Source: Rattus norvegicus
Lineage: Eukaryota > Chordata > Mammalia > Rodentia > Muridae
Assembly: GCF_036323735.1 (NCBI RefSeq)
Contig: NC_086021.1
Location: forward strand, 156,334,476 to 156,398,475
Length of the DNA stretch: 64,000 nt
Direction: 5' to 3'
Under the pieces are notes generated by a model. The model was not told the DNA's origin. It saw nothing but the letters and a program-made list of their open reading frames with translations, and searched no databases. The translations under genes and the position numbers were made by a program. This document shows positions 1 through 12,391 of the stretch, in pieces. Within the stretch, counting starts at the first letter, position 1. Each line of letters begins with the position of its first letter.

Positions 1-1420
1 AGTCTCCGAATTCACCTCCACCAATGTGTGATAATTTATATCATGCTTGGCTGTTAACAAGATCCATCTTTCCTGCTACCAAGGAGCTTCTGTTTCCAAT
101 GAGGTCAGACAGAGTCAGCCAACAGGAGCCATAGTTTCTGACCCTTCAGACTTCACACTTGTGTACACTCCATTGTGTGAATTCCTGTTCTAACTGCTGG
201 TCAATGCACTAGACTATTCTGACTCCATATATGTATTTTTTAAACTTAAAGAAAATCTGCTGTTAACAATGAGAAGCATAGTATTTTCTATGACACAGTG
301 TACACAACTCCAGTTTTTATGACACCTAGTTCCCACACACAAGTGGTTTATAACAACACATTATCTTGTAGCTCTGAAGGTCTGAAAGTAAGAGGTCCAA
401 AATCCCAGTCTACAGACCTGAAGAATCCAGGCAGAATCTTTTCCTTCTTCTTTTATTGGGCCACCAATCACTTTCTCGTTTTTTGAAGTCAGTAGCACAG
501 AGACCATCTTAAATCCCCTCTCTATCTTATGCCTCTCTTCCTCCCTCCCTCCCTCCCTCACTCCATCATCATTTTTCTTGATTGACACTTCTGTTGCTCT
601 GTTCTACCTTCTACAGACTCTATGGGTGCACTAATCCATCAAGCTAAAGCCCCTAGAGTGAAAGAAAAGGAAAGGATTAGTAACCAAACCAAGTGTGGAA
701 AAGCCGTCCTGCCCAAATGGCTCTAAGTCCCTAGTATTTCTGGTATAGCACATAAACAGATACAGTATTTGGATTGCAACTTATGAACTCTTAAATGACC
801 TAGTCACTTCTTTCTCCACTAAATTGACTATTTCCATTTTAAAACTTCTGTGACCAGATACATTACCCACTGGGCAATCAAAGTGTCCACATCTGCACTG
901 TAATTAAAGAAAATATGTTTTCTAGATTTTTTGCCACTTTCATTGTGTGTCCTGTTTAAAGAGTTGTCTGTGTACAGCATGGTGTGGGTACAGTCTATGC
1001 TGGGAGGAGTTTGCATCAATCTCAGGACCCTGTCAATGAGGGTCTTCACTGTAAGTTATCTGATGCAGCAGGGTGTGCAGAGTTCATTGGCTGTGATGGT
1101 CATGGGACTCAGTCTTCCTCAGATTCCTCTTTGGAGTAAGTAAGGACTATTATGGCACTTCATTTTTCAAGGATAGTGACATACATGACATCGAAAATCG
1201 TGTAACTATGCCATGTTACTCTAAGACAGCTGGCAAAATTACATTTAAAATACTAAGCGAACAGTCCACATGTCTGACAACTGGGCATTTTAGAAAGCTT
1301 TATTTTCAAACACATGGAATCCTTTTTAAAGAAATATTGTAAAACAATTATTCTGTAGATGTCCCTGATGGAAAGTTCTAGAATTCTTGCCATTCCGTGA
1401 TGTTTACAGTTTTTGGTTAA
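1..1420. other. Intergenic, no gene seen
   Basis: Ordinary AT-rich mammalian intergenic sequence. Open frames are short, overlap on both strands and show no protein family. The only simple structure is a short CCCT/TCCC tract near 533-562. By synteny this is the side facing Thbd, which is not reached. Confidence 0.6.
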
Positions 1421-1423
1421 TAT

Positions 1424-1690
1424 TTATTAGACCTGTATTATGTATCATTTCCCTTCATTCTTTCCATTTTCTGACAACTTGCTTTGTGTTAGGCATCATA
1501 CCAAGTATAAATCAAAAACCATTTCCTTAAACCCTTATAACAAACAAGCGTCCACATTATTTTTATTATTCCCATTTTACAGAGAATGGAAACAACTGTA
1601 AGCAGATTAGATTGGTCAAAAGTACGGGGCATCTGTGAAACCAGAGTTCAATTGTAAGTCATAAACACTGATATCTGGCCCATAACTACA
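1424..1690 (-). repeat. MIR SINE relic
   Basis: Old tRNA-derived mammalian SINE. Seen: a core reading like attcccattttacagagaatgg at 1569-1591, followed by a degraded stretch resembling the MIR segment 'gaaac..agag..gg.aa', then a run resembling the 'accagagttcaa' end of the tRNA-related head. The motif order indicates the reverse orientation. Divergence is high, as expected for a family older than the rodent-primate split. Boundaries are approximate. Confidence 0.65.
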
Positions 1691-1889
1691 TATCTACCCT
1701 TGAAATGACTTATTCAAAAGGAAACATCAAAAGAAATATGAGCTTTTATATTTTTACATACAGAGTGTGGGTCTACCTCTGAGGTGTGTTAAGTCTTCAT
1801 TAAGACAGTCTTGTGAACGGGACACTGGGATAGATCAGGACACACAGCCACGGTATTCAAAATAGTCCCATAGCAAAATCACCCATATG

Positions 1890-2172
1890 TATTAGTTTGT
1901 TTTCTTTTTCTGTAACAAAATGTTAAAACTGGAAACAGTATAAAGAGAGTCATTTGGCTCACAGTCTTTGGCAGATGGTGTCACATGATAATAGTGCCTG
2001 AGAGGGCACACAGGGAAGTGGCTAAGCATGGCGAAAATCTTGCCATTAGCAACCCGATCTCATTTAAAGTATTACATTACTAAACAAACTAACTCACTCC
2101 TGGATGTAGATCCTAATCTCTTCTAAGAGTAATGTTTTAAGCCCTATGTCTTACAGAGTCCACTAATTGCTC
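1890..2172 (-). repeat. MaLR-like LTR fragment
   Basis: Starts with 'gtattagtttgttttctttttctgtaac', the reverse complement of the usual 3' end of MaLR-type LTRs (MLT1/MST/MT group), then 'ggaaacagtataaagag..tttggctcac', also typical in this orientation. It is degraded, with no internal retroviral sequence beside it. The exact subfamily cannot be given without a consensus search. Confidence 0.5.
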
Positions 2173-2864
2173 AGTATAATAATGGGAACCAGAACATGAG
2201 CTATAGCACCAGACTTTAATCAACAGGACAATGTACATATAAATAGTGGTGTATTGAGTCCCATTCAATAGCTTAAAGAAATGAATGTGTGACTGAGTCT
2301 CAAAACGTTACACTTAACACAGAACATGGCTATAGGATCAACCTGAGCATGTTGGCTGACTTTCTGGAATAGAAAATCTCCCCGAGTTCAGCCTCTCCTC
2401 TCAAAGTGAGGATGAAGCCTACATCCATCCTGGGTTTGGGAATGTCTTCTTCAGATCTTCAGCCATACCGTCTTCTAGTTGAAGCAGAATTTTTTTCTAC
2501 TTTGATTGTCCTTGCCCTTCCTCCCACAGCCTCCCTTCCAACCTCAGGTCTGTGGAGTACTGGAAACTTTTCTTCACAACTCCCTCAATACCAAGATCGG
2601 TTCAAACTTGACTCTCAGTTGATAGCCGGGGGCCAAACAACAGAGTCAGTATCTTCCCTGGGTTCAGCCTTTTGCATACAGCAACACTGTAATTACAGCA
2701 CTTGCTTTTATTCAGCTTGCAGTTTTCTGTGTGCACATCTCTACCACCCAAAACTACGGTGCATACCACTGATACCACTCCACCACTCCATGAGCTCCTG
2801 ACTCCCAGGAGAAGCAAAAGTGCACAGTACCTCACAGCTGCTGTCTAAGTGATACTGCCAAGTG
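2173..2864. other. Intergenic, nothing recognised
   Basis: Contains a 131-codon forward open frame (2406-2801), but it shows no domain, no splice-site context and no family resemblance, and an antisense frame overlaps it. I treat it as chance. Confidence 0.5.
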
Positions 2865-3560
2865 GATTTAAAGACAAACTACCAACAACTTGGAAGATGT
2901 ATTTGCAATATATCTATCTGAGCAAGGACTGGTGTCCAAAGGATACAAAGATTGCCCGAAACCCAACTGTAAGAAAACAAACAACCTAAGTAAAAAATGG
3001 TCCCCAAAATCTTAAGAGACACGGATAGCATGAAAGTAGGTAAGCAACATGTCTCATTGAAGCTGCAAATTAAAGCAGTGGTATACTTTACACACCTATT
3101 AGAATGACTAAAATCCAACACTTGATGACATCTATGCTGAGAATAGTCTCGAACACAGAACCGTGGCTCTCAGTAGTGGGAATGCAGAATGACTTGGATT
3201 CTCTGGAAGGCTGGCAATTCCTTACAAAACTAGACACACCTCTACTCTATTATTCATTAATCCCACCTCCAGACATTTACCTGAATGAGTTGAAAACTTC
3301 GGTTCGCACAGACATCTGTATGAGAGTATTTTAGTAGCTTTATGAGTGTCAAAACTCAGAAGTAGCCACAATATTCTTCAGTAGGTGTGTATATAATTAA
3401 CAACAGAATGTTAGCTAGATTAAAATCAATAAATGATCAAGTCACAGAAATGGCTGGAGAGACCTTAAATGCAGTCTGCCAAGTGGAAGAAGCTCATTTG
3501 AAAATGCTACATACTATGCAAGATGCATTCCAGGAGAAAAGGTTATGCAATCAATAAACA
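2865..3560 (+). mobile_element. Old L1 fragment (ORF2 3' end and 3' UTR)
   Basis: Follows the order of the L1 ORF2 C-terminal region. A 'aaagacaaac..' segment near 2871 and a 'gtccaaaggatacaaag' segment near 2933 come first, then 'aacaaacaacctaagtaaaaaatgg' near 2977, then 'cctattagaatgactaaaatcc' near 3096, then the tail 'aataaatgatcaagtcac..aatggctgg' with 'aggaccttaaatgca'-like text near 3430-3475. Many stops and indels make it non-functional. It is much older than the L1 copies at 50.5 and 55.1 kb. Confidence 0.65.
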
Positions 3561-3818
3561 CAGTCACAGTTCTCGAGAGAAGCAGAATGGGTGGGCAGAG
3601 CACAAAGGACATCCCTGCCACTAAAATTGCCCTGTGTGATATTGCTGTGGTAGAATGTGTAATTAATCACTGGGTATGTGTCAAACCAATCGAGCACACA
3701 AGCTCAGTGGTAACAGGGCTTGTGGTCCACACATCCGTAAGAGTCTGAGGAAGTAGGTTTGAGAGTTTGGAGCCAGTATGGGCACCACAGCAAGACAGTA
3801 TTTTAGAAGCAAATCAAT

Positions 3819-4027
3819 GAGGCTAGAAAGATAGCCCCGCATTTTACATGTGTTGCTCTTCCAAAGGACCTCTGTTTTGTTCCTAGTACCTATATCAAGC
3901 AGCACACAATAGCCTACAACTCCAGCTCCAGGAAGATTTGACACCTTTGACCTCTACAGGCACCTGCACTTACATGCACACACCCTCATATAGATGTACA
4001 CATGCATATAATTTTTAAAAATTAAAA
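3819..4027 (+). repeat. B2/B3-type SINE
   Basis: Starts with 'ggctagaaagatagccc' (the tRNA-like head, usually ggctggagagatggctc). It continues with 'gctcttccaaaggacctctg' and 'caactccagctccaggaagat', and ends in an A-rich tail near 4010-4027. It lies 3'-to-3' against the next SINE on the opposite strand, about 10 bp away. Confidence 0.75.
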
Positions 4028-4035
4028 AAGCCTTT

Positions 4036-4293
4036 TTAAAATATCTATTTATTTTATACATGTGTGTATGCATGTGCATGTGTGTATGCACGTGTGTGCG
4101 GTGCTTGGGTGTCTATATGTGTACCATGTGCATACAAAAGTCCTAGTGGTCAGAAAAGAGCATTGTATCCTCTGGAAATGGAGTTATACATAGATATGTA
4201 AGTAGATATATGGAGGTGCTAGGAACCAAATCCAGATCTTGTGCACGAGCAGTAAGCAGGAAGTGCTTTTAACTGCTAAGCCCTCTCTCCAGT
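4036..4293 (-). repeat. B3 SINE
   Basis: In reverse orientation it ends with 'actgctaagccctctctccag', the complement of the tRNA-like head. It carries 'ggtgctaggaaccaaatccag' and 'tcctctggaaatggagttatac', and a TG-rich 3' region (4060-4105). It forms an inverted pair with the SINE at 3819-4027. Confidence 0.75.
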
Positions 4294-7200
4294 ATCCCTC
4301 CCAAAGAAAATTCCAAAGAGTTCCTTAATGGGTGGACCTTTTGTATGAGACCCAGAAATAGGGACGTTATGTGGCAAGCTTGAGACTGAAGGCTATGCAC
4401 TGCTGATGGAAGACCACAGAGACCAAGAAAATACAACGAATGGCCACTGCAGATGCCCTCATTTACATTCTCTGAATGTCTCATTTTAAGAAAAACGAAA
4501 GTGTTTTGACCATTAGACTATCATATGAAAGCAAATTCACCGTTAAATATAGTTCTTACATATAATCAAAATCAGATTACAATATCTACAACATACATTG
4601 GTTTTCTATATTTGTATATTATCATTGACAATACATCTTTTAATACATATGTATAAATGTAAACACAGAGGGAAACATCCAACCAGAAGATTCTTAGTCG
4701 GCCAGCAGTTTAGCCTACTTATGAAACTAATTTCCTTTAACGAACTCTTAAAAATATTTTGAGTTGTTTTCTTGTTTGTGAAGCTGATGCATGGGTTGAT
4801 TTCAACTCAACATGACTCCGGATTTTGAAATAATGAGGCTCAAATGAGTCATCTTTTCCTTTGCTCAAAAAGAATAAATAACTCATGCTAAAGACCATTC
4901 AACATGCAATTAAAGCTAATAGACATCACTTCATTTCAGCCAGAAATCCTTTAAGCATCCAATCCAGTCCCAGCAAGCATTAAACAAGTCAAACCGGGCA
5001 TCTGGTCTTTATGCAGTGGAAACAAAACAAACCCAAAATCCCTCTTAATGAAAATCCATGACTTTATCACAGATCCCAGTTTCACTACAAGCCTGGCACC
5101 TGTAGCCTCTGCCAGAAGCTTTGCTATGGTTGTTTTTTCCTTATAAAGTTTAATAATGGGAAAGGTTGTCTCCATAGTGGGAAGAAAAAAAAAACACTTC
5201 CCTTAAAGAGCAGGGCCAGATTGACTGGCTCTGTCTAAGAAGTAAATGTAAAAGGACATGAAAGAAAGAGGCCAGCACTTAACATTTGCAAAGTTAACAC
5301 TCAACATTGGAAGAAGACTGGAGATCCTTCAGGGCGAGTTTGAATGGCTGGGTGGAGGTTAATATAATTAGAGCTTCCTGATCACTAGACTACTATGTGT
5401 AGGGAGGCGTTCATGGCGGTGGTGTCACAGCAGTGGATCTCCACAATCACTAGCCCTGAATAGTGGGCTTGCACAAGGACCAACAGTAGAGAAGCACAAG
5501 GCGACTGATGCCCACAAGAGGTTCATTCACCTTTTTACCAGCTTTTACTAGCTCGGAAACAATAAAGCCTGGGAAAACCATGTCTCATTTCTCTAGGAAA
5601 AATAATTCAGGCTTTATCTTTTAAACCTTCATCTTCCCCATACATTCACAGGCAGCATGTTTAAAATCAATACAATGTAATTTGTATTCAATAAGACGTA
5701 CGCATTTTCTGTTTAGGGTTTAATGAGTGCTGAAAATGCAAACGCCCATGTACCCAACATCTGATCAAGACATGACATTTCCATGGTTCCATGAAGGTCC
5801 TTGAATTCTTTGCAGTAAGCCTCACTCCCCTCTCTCATAACTGCTTAGCAGCATTTTAATCATAGATTAATTTTTGTTGTTCAAGAATTTGATACAAGTT
5901 AATTTTGAAGCATCTAGCTTTCCTTGTCCCTCTAAATCTTCCTTGATTGTCCATTAACTATGTGACATTTCCTAGTGAGGAGTGTTCCCCTCAATAAATA
6001 ATCCATGAGATTTCTGCATTTTTCTGCTGATGAATATCTGACTGGCTTTCAGGCAGAGACTCTACAAATAAACTGCCTATGAAGATCTATATCCAAGACT
6101 GCATAGGCCATGATTTTATTTCTATCAAATAACCATCAGATCATATTTGCTGGATTGTGAGGGTCTCATAGGTAGATTAAACTTCAGTTCAACCCTCAGC
6201 ACTGCACACTCTCACCCACCATACCCAAAACAAATGGAATTCATGATGAGGATAGGTTTAGTTCTTAAGAAACTAGGGGCTAATTTTGAAGAGACTACAT
6301 CACTGACCTTCCTGACAGCATGTATACCAGTTCCAACTGAGCTTCTTCTGATGGCCACCTATGACCATAGGGCAACCTGTGAGTACTCCTTCTCCCTCTT
6401 CTACTACTATACACAAGCATATCATCTGACAAAGGCAGAGAAGATAGCCATACTGGCAATGAGAGGAGCATTGATGGGGTATGCCTTAAATCAAGCAAAG
6501 CCCTTTGCAGTGTGTGTAATGACTCGGGACTGCAGAGAATGTGCTTGGATGAGGGGGATATGTAGACACAAGTATGCTTACTTGAACATAAAACGTTGTC
6601 AAAATGCACATACTGCTCAACCTTCCACTTCTGCTGAGAAGTTTCCTGTTGAGAGTCTCCTATGAGACCCTCACAAAAGGCTAAAATACCAGCTCATTCA
6701 TGGCTGGTTGATGTATTTTCTTTCATATTACAGTTTCCAGATGTTGTTCCTGTTTATGTTTAGTAGGGGGTAGTGAAACCTAGTGATATAGAACCTGTGT
6801 CATCATCTGTCATCTATCCACGGATTTTGGAATTCTCTGCTCCAGTATCCCTGCAGAAACACTACTTCTTATTCAATAAATATGTGCTACTTTCATATTT
6901 AGTAAGTTGTAAACTTTACATGATTTTCCTGATACTTGCCAGAAGCCATCTAGAAAAAGCTAAAGCTAGCAGATGACTTTCCTAGAAGTGGTTCACCTTT
7001 TGCATGGCCTAAAATGGGAAAGCTCTGAGAGGCAAGATCCCAAGAGACTCAGGATTGCTTCTTATAGCTGATATGCCTTTCCTGTCACTTTTACATAGCC
7101 TAGGGACTCCTGGGCATTAGCCTACCCTATAGAGCAAATTTCCTGCAGATCAACATAAAGATGAACTTTCATGAATTAATACTGTTTAATGATAGTGATT

Positions 7201-8060
7201 TTATAGAATTCCTGATTTGATTCAAATAATCTTAGGAAGAAAAATTTTAAGACATGGTTTTAGTTGCTTTGCTAGAAAGACATAATTAAGTTAGAGTCAA
7301 GAATAGAATGAGCCCACTCCTCCTAACAGTAATCAAAGGCTGCATAATAAGAAATTCAATGATCTTTTACTAAAACTAGAAGCAATTAATTACCAAATGT
7401 ATATCTGTCTGTCCCTGTGTATGTACACTTTAGAGTTAAAAGAGCTCAGAGTTTCTTGCTGAGCATTCTTGCCAGCCCCAGGTAACTAAGTTTTGTTTCA
7501 TTAGTAGTATTGACCCCATAAATCAGCAATCCCAGTTACCTGCCCTGTCTGCTATCAGCATGACCCCAGTTGCCTACACTGCTCCCCGATTCACTGCCTT
7601 CCCCAGGAAACCCTATAGAGGCTGAGAAGGTCACTGGCAGATACTGCTTTAATAACACATATTACAAAATAATGTATCCTATGGGCCCTCTGTCCAACTG
7701 TAGGTGAGACTGGGATATGAGTTAGGGTTTAATAAAGACTCAGCCCTTCCCCTCTCAAGTGCCTTACTTGAGGAAGCCAGGACATATAACTACTTGACTA
7801 TTGTGGTGAAGGAAAGAAGGGATTTTAAAAGCCAATTCCATCCTCAAAGACTGAGGTCCCTTGAGGGAAGGAGTTAGGAAGGAATAAGTATTGAGGGCTT
7901 AAATAGCAGGTATAAGGAAGACAAGGGACTGGCTTGTAGCCAGTTATCTGGTCAAATTCTACCTGCCAGTGTCTCATCTGCACCTACTACTCCAAGAGGA
8001 AAGTCACTGTGTTCAATATTTGGTCACCTGGAAGTTTTGAGCTTTATCACAGTAGCTAGC
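4294..8060. other. Intergenic, AT-rich, no gene supported
   Basis: About 3.8 kb without a recognisable gene or young repeat. The longest forward open frame (6147-6665) starts at TTG and has no convincing family. A stretch near 7680-8040 has the look of an old LTR or other worn repeat, but I cannot assign it. Confidence 0.5.
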
Positions 8061-8204
8061 GTTGTGGTGACCTCCCCAACCATAAAATTATTCTTGTTGC
8101 TGCTTCATAAGTGTAATTTTGCTACTGTTATGAATCATAATGTAAATGTTTTTGGAGACCAAGGTTTGCTGAAAGGGTTGTGACCCACAGGTTGAGAACC
8201 ATTG
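8061..8204 (+). mobile_element. URR1-like hAT-Charlie element, 5'-truncated
   Basis: Carries 'gttgtggtga', 'ccccaaccataaaattatt', 'ttgctactgttatgaatc' and the terminal inverted repeat end 'ggttgagaaccattg' at 8190-8204. The left terminus is missing. This is a non-autonomous rodent DNA transposon with no coding capacity. Three fuller copies lie near 19.0, 21.9 and 38.4 kb. Confidence 0.75.
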
Positions 8205-9112
8205 TAATGGATCAAAATAGTACAATATCATTGTGAAGGGAATGTATAAAATAAGCCTCCAGGCACTAGCAATCTTGGAAATGGAAATAGAATGACTTCA
8301 TTGAAAAAAAAAACAAAAACAAAGATTACTTTTGACTTTTTATTGGATTTTTTTTATAAAAGGAAGAAAAAAGAGGAACCCACACAAAGTAAAGGTAGCT
8401 TTGTGATGAAACAAAGTGACATTAAAAGAAGAAAATTAAAATAGGATAAACCCAGTATATTAAAGCCAGACATGTAATTTTGAATTGCAGTTATAGTAAG
8501 AAATTATAACAGCACAAGAAGCAACCTACCAGATATGCATCAGTTACCTACGCAACACAGCTCTTTACAGAAACAAAACTGATAAAATCCTGGGGGATTT
8601 TGACAGACCCTAACATGGAAGGAAGACTGTCCAGACAGGCCTGGAGGGCTGAGTAGCAGTGCTGTAGTAGTAGTAGCTCCCTTCCTTATCACCTTCCTTC
8701 CTTATCTCTCCTCCCTTCCTCCTTCTTCCTTTCCTGCCTTCTCCTTCCCTCCTCTCACTCCTTTCTCTCCTTCCTTCTGTTTCTTCTCTCACCAATTTAA
8801 ACACTATGAACCAGGATGAAACATAGATCAGATCGGTACCCAAGATAATGGAAATGAATCTCAATAAGTAAAATAACCAACAAATGGGATTAATCAAGAG
8901 ACAGTGGCTTGTGACCACCTCTAGTTGGGAGCTTCCTGGAGGCAGGAGAATGCCCTCAACTGAGCTAAGCAGCCTTGTGAAGGTCTGTCTGTCAAATTGA
9001 ACTTTGAATAACTATTGGTCTGAAAACTAAATTAGTTCTTTTATGTTGTCTTTTCCCGCTTTCTTCTTTCCTTCCTCCCTTCCTACACCCCTCTCTTCCT
9101 TTCCTTGCTCCT
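8205..9112. other. Intergenic with polypyrimidine tract
   Basis: Holds a pyrimidine-rich stretch near 8676-8793 (CCTT/CTCC mixture) and another near 9056-9120 leading into the B1 poly(T). The 102-codon minus-strand frame here is low-complexity translation of the tract. No gene seen. Confidence 0.55.
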
Positions 9113-9240
9113 TCCTTTTTTTTTTTTAAATTTCACTTTATTTTCAAGGAAGACTCACTACATAGCTCAGGCTGCCCACGAACTTGTCCTCTGACTCTTC
9201 CTCTCAAGTGCTCAGATCGTGTGTATCACCAGCCCTAGCT
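9113..9240 (-). repeat. B1-like SINE (7SL-derived)
   Basis: A poly(T) start is followed by 'ctcactacatagctcaggctg', 'cacgaacttgtcctctgac' and 'tctcaagtgctcagat', which matches the reverse complement of B1 in order. Diverged, with a TTTCACTTTATTTTC insertion after the poly(T). Confidence 0.7.
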
Positions 9241-9786
9241 CTCTCTTCTCCTTTTTGACTGCCCATTATTGCCTATGAAAAAGATCTCCCTGGGAACATC
9301 AAGAGACTTGAAGAACAAGTCTATAAACTTTCTTTCAAAGCCTGAGTCACATTAAAATACAGTTTAGAAGAAGTCTAAGTTGAGCATGTTTTAGTTTGGA
9401 GGTACGTTTCCTCTGATATTACTTTCTCTTCCTACGAAATACATTTAAGAATTGGCTGAGAACTTAGCTCACTTAACTGAACGCTGCGGAGTGTCCACAA
9501 TGTCCCTATGACTCGCCAATCTCAATCTAGGTGTCTGAGGACAATAAAGATGTATCACAGACACAAATAACTCTGTATATTGAGCATTTGGGCAATCACT
9601 TTTGACAGACTTACCTGATATCTAAGGAATTTACAGTAACAAGAAGATGCTATTAAAATATGACATTTTTCTTCATGAGCTTTCCCTAAACCAGGAAACA
9701 TTGGTCTCTGGTTGATTCATTGTGAAATAAGTGTTAAAATTGTGTGTTTGTGAGTGTTTGTATATTGTGTCTATTTTTATAGATGT

Positions 9787-9787
<1 letters not shown>

Positions 9788-9820
<33 letters not shown>
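9788..9820. repeat. (TG)n microsatellite
   Basis: Uninterrupted TG dinucleotides, about 16 units. Confidence 0.95.
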
Positions 9821-10544
9821 GGAAGTCTCAGAATAAGGTGAGATTTCCCAATGTGTCTTATTAGCAGCTAAACTACAAGAGGTTCTGCTTTATTTAATTT
9901 TAATGGGTATTTATTGAAATTGTCCTATGTGATTAGCATTATAGAATAGAGGCCTTTATCTCACTTAAACCCTTCTTTACCAAGCACACCATGTGAAAAT
10001 CACCAGTTATCATCTGCTTCCAACAATGTGGAATCTCAGTGAGATCTTTGCAGCCAAACAGGCAGTGATTTTGTCTGCCCTGTTCAATTAGTTAAGTAAA
10101 CTGACCGACCTTCACTGACAAAGCAGTGATAATGCTCTGTGATAATTACAGGGTTTTTCTTTTTTTTCACATCACACCAATTGGCTGCATTTAATCCCCA
10201 CCAGGCATCATTCAGGCAATCAACAAGATACTAGGAATTAAGGGTGGCCATGGTGACCAGGATGAGGATGCTAAATCTGGAAGGAGGCCTAGGGTCTGTT
10301 CTCAGCTGCTTTGGACACTGCCCCTCTATAGTACAGTCTCTATAGTACACTCTGTAGTCCTTATTCCCAAAGGCACATCCTGAGAGACAGCACCAATAGA
10401 GACCCAAACCAGCATTCCTTCCAGTGAGAGACACACAGAAACAAGGCCATCAAGGTAACTCTTTGCAAAGGAGAACATAAATTCAATAATCACAAAGAAA
10501 GTTCTGCCATGTACTTTAAGTTGCCACAAATGACACAAAAAAAT
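9821..10544. other. Intergenic just beyond the Cd93 3' end
   Basis: No gene seen. Two further TTTATT motifs (AATAAA on the minus strand) lie near 9888 and 9909, so a longer Cd93 transcript ending here cannot be excluded. Confidence 0.4.
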
Positions 10545-10567
10545 TCAAAGCAAATATTTTTTCAGAG

Positions 10568-10573
10568 TTTATT
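10568..10573 (-). terminator. Cd93: Candidate polyadenylation signal for Cd93
   Basis: TTTATT on the plus strand, AATAAA on the coding strand. Cleavage would fall about 10-30 bases lower, near 10545. A T-rich stretch in the transcript sense is not obvious downstream, so this is chosen by its position at the edge of the repeat-poor block. Confidence 0.4.
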
Positions 10574-12385
10574 AGGAGAGGTGCATAACAGAATGCTCAA
10601 ACCATGACCAAGTTCCCACTTCTTCAAGGCAATCCTGCGCCTCCCTTCAGAATGTTAATGTTGTCGCTCTAAGGAGGAGTATAACCTGGGAGCCTTCCCT
10701 TCCCACAAACTGGGCAATATTCACTAGAAGACTAAAGTCACTCCTGCCTGAACAGCCCACAGTTCCAGGATCCATGAAACAGATTTCAAATGCACATATT
10801 TTTTAAATATTTATGTTCTTACTGAGGGCTTGGGGTGAGATTACTAACATTTACAATAACCCCTGACAACAGGGACAAGACAATTCAGGCTTAATCCCTG
10901 ATCCGCAAATGAACTTAAGCTTGGAGGGGGGCTCGGTAAAATGCAAAGAGGAGCCACTTGCCGCCCTGCAAGTAAGATGGGAAGGATGAAAGCTCCAGGG
11001 TCCCCATCTGAAATAGACAGGTACTATCAAGAACAGGTACTCAAAAAGCCCTTGAGTAAGGAGTCATCAGGGTATACAGTTGGTGAGGTATGTCTGTCCC
11101 CCTGTTTTGGTTGATAGGATTCACAAGCCACACATAATCAAAGCCTGGGTTTAGGAGCTGGGGACAGGACAGATGTTCTCAGGGTGTCTAGTTTAGATTC
11201 CCATGCTAAATCTATTGTTGAAAGATATGGAACTATGCAGGGGCATTAAACCATTTTGCAGGTGCTACAAAGCAATGCTTTCCTGTTTTCCCAATTCAGA
11301 CAATGGGGAAGCTAAGAAGAAAAATAATAGGAAAAGGCTTTCCTATACTTGCTTTCAAAGTATGTTATTTTGAATGGAGTAACCTTGTTTTCCTTTTTTG
11401 GTCAAATCACATCTCTGCAAACCTTTAGTTTTGCCAGAAATATTTATGGGAAAAGAGGGGTGGAACAAAATGACCTAATGATCCCATCTACCTTTTGAAA
11501 GTTTGGTTGGTGATAACAGTCCACGAAAGGGCTCATGGTTAGGACCTCAAAAGAGGAGGGAAACTTCATGAGGAGATAAAGAATTCTCCCTAGGTAGCTT
11601 GCCCTGCACAGTGAACGTGAACTCAGAAGTATTTGTGTTTCCTTCCACCATGATCTGGGGAAGGCATTAGGATAGACCTTCCCAGAAGCTTGCTGGGTTT
11701 TCCATGGGTAAGAAGATGAAGGAAAGCAGCCCCATTTTTTTTCTTTCTGCTTTTCTTCTTTCTGGCCTTTTTGCCCTCAGTCAGAGCCAGGTAGGATTCA
11801 TCCAGTTACTGCCATTAATAAAACACCACGAGGATGCACAGCACCATGAGGTGGTGATGGCAGTGATGATGATGATGCTGGTGGTGGTAGTAATGATAAT
11901 GATGACTGGGTCACCAAAGCCAGAAAATGCATACATTTGGGATTGCATCGAAGTCATGCTAGATACCAGGGAAAACTGGGGCTAGACTTCCTCTGCAAAT
12001 AGTGTTCAGGGCTCCCTCCTGAGGCATTTCTTTTTGAGTAGTTTGGTTTTTTTTTTTTTTTTTTTTTGGTTTTTGTTTTTTAACTCCTCAAGTTAGTGGG
12101 GGTGTATTGTTTCATTTATCTTTAATAATGAACAAAGATAATGCGAGGTACTAGTAGTATAGGGGTCCTGGAAAGCTCGTGTCTAACATACTTATAGCTG
12201 GCTTCCATCACCATAACCATATAAAATACAAAAGGCAATGATGGCCACCTGCAATTGAGTAAGGAGAAGGGTGAAGGCCTGAAGCTATGCTCATCAGAGG
12301 CAGGGGAGTATTCTGTCTCTGTTCACTGGTTTCTTGGGTAGAGAAGGCCTAGCCTAACACCCTTGGTCCAGTGGAAGTTCGATTA

Positions 12386-12391
12386 TTTATT
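12386..12391 (-). terminator. Cd93: Alternative internal polyadenylation signal
   Basis: Another AATAAA on the coding strand, within 'gcaataaataatc'. Use would give a 3' UTR of about 2.3 kb. Only the hexamer supports it. Confidence 0.25.

Noticed and set aside
6147..6665. 172-codon plus-strand frame with a TELLLMATYDH string recalling the olfactory-receptor TM3 motif
   Set aside because: It starts at TTG, flanking residues do not continue the receptor pattern, and the match is too short to support even a pseudogene.
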